NCBI RefSeq assembly: GCF_019236175.1
Contig: NZ_JAFAJM010000019.1
Location: 434,001 to 498,000, forward strand
DNA: 64,000 nt
Origin: Chryseobacterium sp.
GTDB lineage: Bacteria; Bacteroidota; Bacteroidia; Flavobacteriales; Weeksellaceae
Reading direction: 5' to 3'
In this document: piece by piece, positions 61,018 through 64,000 of the stretch
Position numbering within the stretch: the stretch's first letter is position 1
Layout of the letters: every line of letters starts with the position of its first letter
Made by a program: the position numbers and the translations under genes
Notes under the pieces: model-generated
The model's input: only the letters and a program-made list of their open reading frames with translations
Database searches by the model: none
What the model was told of the DNA's origin: nothing

Positions 61018-61596
61018 ATGAAAAAATTAAACTTAACCGTTGCAATGTCTATCTTCGTGGCTGCCGTATCCACGAATCTTAGTGCACAAGATACCAATAC
61101 GGATAATCATACAGTAACGATTTCAATTCCTGAAGTTGCCCTGGTTGACATTGAGCCTTCTGCTACAAAAAACATTACTTTAGGCTTTACAGCGCCTACA
61201 GAAGCAGGTAATCCACTTACGGCCAGTGCTGCCAATAATACACTTTGGATGAATTATTCTTCTATTAAATCTGTAGCAGATCCGACCCGTAATGTAACTG
61301 TAAAACTAAATGCTCTTATTCCTGGTGTAGACCTTCATGTAACTGCTGCTGCAGCATCAGGTTCAGGAGCGGGAACACTGGGTACTCCTGCAGCCCAGAT
61401 TACTTTAAGTGCAGCTGATCAAACGATTATTTCAGGTATTGGAAGTGCTTATACAGGAAACGGTGCCAATAACGGACACAATCTTACCTATGCACTTGCT
61501 GCCGGAAGCGGCCCTGGAGGTGTAGCGGCTTATGCTGATTTACAGGCTACGGCAACTACTGTAGCAACTGTTACTTACACTCTTTCAGACAACTAG
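61018..61596 (+). CDS. Secreted pilin-like beta-strand protein
   Basis: A 192-residue protein with signal peptide (MKKLNLTVAMSIFVAAVSTNLSAQ). The mature part is rich in Ala, Gly, Thr and Ser, has no cysteine, begins with strands (HTVTISIPEVALVDIEPS) and ends with TTVATVTYTLSDN, a strand that could be donated or completed by a partner, as in fimbrial subunits. I know no exact family. It is the first gene of a three-gene cassette with a PapD-like chaperone and a large barrel protein, 97 nt ahead of the chaperone. The role as fibre subunit is inferred from composition and context. Confidence 0.68.
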   Translation: MKKLNLTVAMSIFVAAVSTNLSAQDTNTDNHTVTISIPEVALVDIEPSATKNITLGFTAPTEAGNPLTASAANNTLWMNYSSIKSVADPTRNVTVKLNALIPGVDLHVTAAAASGSGAGTLGTPAAQITLSAADQTIISGIGSAYTGNGANNGHNLTYALAAGSGPGGVAAYADLQATATTVATVTYTLSDN

Positions 61597-61693
61597 ATAA
61601 ATTCTAAACCAGAATTCATGATAAGGAGAAGTTGTTTTCAGCTTCTTCCCGATTTCGTATTATCAATAAATTAATGCCCAACTTTACATAATC

Positions 61694-62494
61694 ATGATAA
61701 AGCGTATTCTTCTTTTGATCACCATCATTTTGCAATTCAGTTTTTTACATGCCGGTATTGTGGTACTCAATGGTCTTACGCATTCCTACAAAGTAGAAAA
61801 CGGAAAAGTCTATAAAGGAAAAATTGCGATTGAAAACACGGGCTCTGCACCACAAAATGTAAAATTATTCTTACAGGATTTCAGCTACCATTCGAATGGC
61901 TCCATCAATTATACGGCATTACATACCAATAGCCGGTCTAATGGAGACTGGATTAAGCTCAATACGAATCTGATTACACTGAAAGGTAAGGAGAAAACCG
62001 AAGTATTCTATGAAATTACAGTTCCTAACAAAGCGATAGATCCCGGCAGCTACTGGAGTATTATCATCGTTGAACCTGTAGATGATATCAAACCTTCCGA
62101 CACTAAAGCGGGTGTAAATATTACTTCTGTCATCCGGTATGCTATTCAGGTCATTACAGATTATGAAACCGAAAAAGCCAAGCCGGACCTTAAATTTGAA
62201 AGTGTAAAAATAGAAAAAGAAGAAGGAAGACAAGTTGCCAAAATTGCGATTGCCAATAACGGAAACCTTTATTGCAAACCGACAGCATCTATCGAAATCT
62301 ATAGCCGTAAAACCGGTGAAAAGATTGGTAATTATTCAAGTCTGGCGATGGGTCTGCTGCCGAACAATTCCAAAACATTCCATATTGATCTCAGCAAAGT
62401 ACCGCCGGACAAATACAAGGCTGTCATCATCGCCACGGATGAAGATGAAAATGCTTTTGCACTCAATGTGGAACTAGAAGTAAAGAATGATTAA
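61694..62494 (+). CDS. PapD-like periplasmic chaperone
   Basis: A 266-residue protein with signal peptide (MIKRILLLITIILQFSFLHAG). The first 130 residues follow the PapD/fimbrial chaperone pattern: KGKIAIENTGSAPQNVKLFL, NGDWIKLNTNLITLKGKEKTE, then ITVPNKAIDPGSYWSIIIVEP. The second half (about 165-266) is another beta-sandwich (VAKIAIANNGNLYCKPTAS, VPPDKYKAVIIA). In chaperone-usher systems such proteins hold subunits until they are passed to the usher. The barrel gene overlaps its 3' end by 8 nt. DUF916-like proteins are an alternative. Confidence 0.72.
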   Translation: MIKRILLLITIILQFSFLHAGIVVLNGLTHSYKVENGKVYKGKIAIENTGSAPQNVKLFLQDFSYHSNGSINYTALHTNSRSNGDWIKLNTNLITLKGKEKTEVFYEITVPNKAIDPGSYWSIIIVEPVDDIKPSDTKAGVNITSVIRYAIQVITDYETEKAKPDLKFESVKIEKEEGRQVAKIAIANNGNLYCKPTASIEIYSRKTGEKIGNYSSLAMGLLPNNSKTFHIDLSKVPPDKYKAVIIATDEDENAFALNVELEVKND

Positions 62495-64000
62495 AACTTG
62501 GACTTTATATATTACCCTCCTATTATTCCCGACATTAATTTTTTCTCAACAGCAGCCTAACAGACCGGCTAGCAAAAAAGATAGTTTAATGCCGGGAATG
62601 TCTACTTCTATCTCTTTCGCATTAGAAAATAATTCTGATAAAAATAAAACCTACGACATTTCAGCTTCGGCTTCAAGCCCGCATATTATCCCTATTCTAG
62701 CAAAAGGACAGCTGCAGATTGCTGCCCATGAAAAAACATTGTATTTAGTTCCGTTGCGTATTTCCGCGGAAGCTCTTCAGGGCTCTTATTTCGTAACATT
62801 AAAAGGAACAGATGCTGAAGGCATCAGCTTTACCCAAACATCACGAATTGGTATTGTAGGGAGCCGAAAACTCAGTATTACTACGCTGGACTCTCCGGAA
62901 TTTGCCAGAGCAGGAGAAACAATTCAGGCTTCTTTCCTTTTAAAAAATAATGGAAACGTAACGGAGCATCTTGTTCTGGAAAGTAAAAATGCTGTGGTAG
63001 ATCATGATGCATCTCTTATATTAGCTCCTAATGAAGCCAAAGTAATCAGCATTCTCAAAGCGACTAACCCACAGCTGGCCCAGAATGAATTTCAGAACCT
63101 TAATCTTTCGGTATATTCCAGAGAAAATCCCAAAGAGAATCAGATGGCTTATGCCAGTGTTCAGGTCATCTCTGTAAAGCCTACAGATAATGATATTTAT
63201 CACCGGCTTCCTATTGCCGCATCTTTGTCATTTATCGGCATGCAGAATATGGGGAAATATAATGATGGTTTTCAGGGAGAATTGTATGGAAAAGGAACAT
63301 TAGATAAAGAAAATAAAAACAATATTGAATTCCATGCCGTCACTAAAAACCCTATTGAGTTCAATTCATTTACCCAATATGAAGAATATTTTATCAACTA
63401 CAGACGGGACAGGCTGTTTGTTCATCTTGGTGATAAAACATATTCTGCCTCTTATTTAACAGAATTTGCCCGATACGGGCGTGGCGCAGAAATCAGGTAT
63501 GATTTTGGAAAGTTCAGTCTGGGCGGTTTCTATAATCATCCGAGATTTTTCAGGGATATTAAAGATGAGTTCAATATTTCTTCCATCTTTAAAATTCGTA
63601 AAGAATCCGAAATCACTGCCGGATACCTTTATAAAGTACCAAGACCTGGAGATCACAACTATGGCAATTTAAAACTGGATTCTGATACTCAGCTTCCTTA
63701 TGCTGCAGGAAAATTCCAGCTTTCAAAAAATATCAGTGTTTCCGGAGAACTGGCCTACAGCAAAACGGAAAAATTAGAAGGGACGGCTTATATGGCACAG
63801 GCACAGGCCAGCTTTGAAAGATTCAACGGAAATGTAATGTATATGAGAGCCAGTCCTCAGTTTGCAGGATATTTTACCAATACCAGTACCTTTAACGGGA
63901 ATATCCAGTACAGAATTTCTAAAAAACTAAATGTCTTTGCCTATTATATGCATGATGCCAAAAATTTCCAGAGAGACACTTTATTACTGGCAGCTCCATA
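62487..64000 (+). CDS. Usher-like outer membrane beta-barrel protein, 3'-partial
   Basis: ATG at 62487 lies inside the end of the chaperone gene (8-nt overlap) and the frame stays open to the window end: 504 codons, truncated. MIKTWTLYITLLLFPTLIFSQ is a signal peptide. Residues of about 30-230 hold two beta-sandwich units of the NEW3/COG1470 kind (QASFLLKNNGNVTEHLVL). From about 235 amphipathic strands suggest an outer membrane barrel, including RLFVHLGDKTYS and FARYGRGAEI, which recall the LGD...RG pattern of fimbrial ushers. Classic ushers differ at the N-terminus, so this is a divergent usher or another fibre-export barrel. Confidence 0.75.
   Translation, partial: MIKTWTLYITLLLFPTLIFSQQQPNRPASKKDSLMPGMSTSISFALENNSDKNKTYDISASASSPHIIPILAKGQLQIAAHEKTLYLVPLRISAEALQGSYFVTLKGTDAEGISFTQTSRIGIVGSRKLSITTLDSPEFARAGETIQASFLLKNNGNVTEHLVLESKNAVVDHDASLILAPNEAKVISILKATNPQLAQNEFQNLNLSVYSRENPKENQMAYASVQVISVKPTDNDIYHRLPIAASLSFIGMQNMGKYNDGFQGELYGKGTLDKENKNNIEFHAVTKNPIEFNSFTQYEEYFINYRRDRLFVHLGDKTYSASYLTEFARYGRGAEIRYDFGKFSLGGFYNHPRFFRDIKDEFNISSIFKIRKESEITAGYLYKVPRPGDHNYGNLKLDSDTQLPYAAGKFQLSKNISVSGELAYSKTEKLEGTAYMAQAQASFERFNGNVMYMRASPQFAGYFTNTSTFNGNIQYRISKKLNVFAYYMHDAKNFQRDTLLLAAP

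Noticed and set aside
1..64000. tRNA genes, rRNA genes, CRISPR arrays, insertion sequences or prophage
   Set aside because: None was seen: no cloverleaf with CCA-type ends, no regular spacer-repeat arrays, and no transposase, integrase or phage proteins.

Overview
The window reads as the chromosome of a Bacteroidota member close to Chryseobacterium (Flavobacteriales, Weeksellaceae). The support is AT-rich DNA, promoters of the Bacteroidota type (TAnnTTTG at -7, sometimes with TTG at -33), no Shine-Dalgarno sequences, type IX secretion (T9SS) C-terminal domains of both type A and type B, two SusC/SusD pairs, an alternative GlmU-type protein, and many genes encoding short signal peptides ending in AQ. 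Names come from recognising motifs by eye; no database search was possible.

Layout. 1-5280: two tandem paralogous T9SS type B surface proteins, the first cut by the window edge. 5540-9310: secreted proteins of unknown function, including three members of one family placed around trmB. 9465-11276: ribosomal operon rplM-rpsI-rpsB on the minus strand. 11277-24792: a zinc-ribbon membrane protein, a fused B12-dependent acyl-CoA mutase with its own G-protein domain, an M16 peptidase, a PP-loop ATPase, an aromatic amino acid decarboxylase, a serine hydrolase and a 2H phosphoesterase. 24832-30733: two T9SS type A metalloproteases (M64 and M43), ruvC, a DUF4407 membrane protein, and an orphan T9SS tail fragment in frame just after the DUF4407 stop codon. 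31113-38379: guaB, a five-gene operon led by an ECF sigma factor and carrying DUF4252/DUF2807 proteins, a GlmU-like gene and rpmE2. 38564-42944: a beta-helix lipoprotein, a MazG-like pyrophosphohydrolase, aroA and two secreted unknowns.

43061-60829 is dominated by phosphodiester and phospholipid breakdown: a PI-PLC-like lipoprotein, a GDPD-like/alkaline phosphatase fusion beside a SusCD pair, then a second SusCD pair followed by a phosphocholine-type phospholipase C. A plausible reading is surface hydrolysis of phospholipids or headgroup esters, uptake through the SusCD transporters, and release of phosphate in the periplasm. 60830-64000 holds a three-gene cassette of a pilin-like secreted protein, a PapD-like chaperone and a large beta-barrel protein that overlaps the chaperone gene and runs off the window. 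It looks like a divergent chaperone-usher system and is the best candidate here for something little described.

No tRNA, rRNA, CRISPR array, insertion sequence or prophage was recognised. Repeats found are two tandem heptamer tracts placed directly before start codons, a dispersed-looking inverted repeat at 21459-21542, and a GC-rich possibly structured element at 37963-38045.
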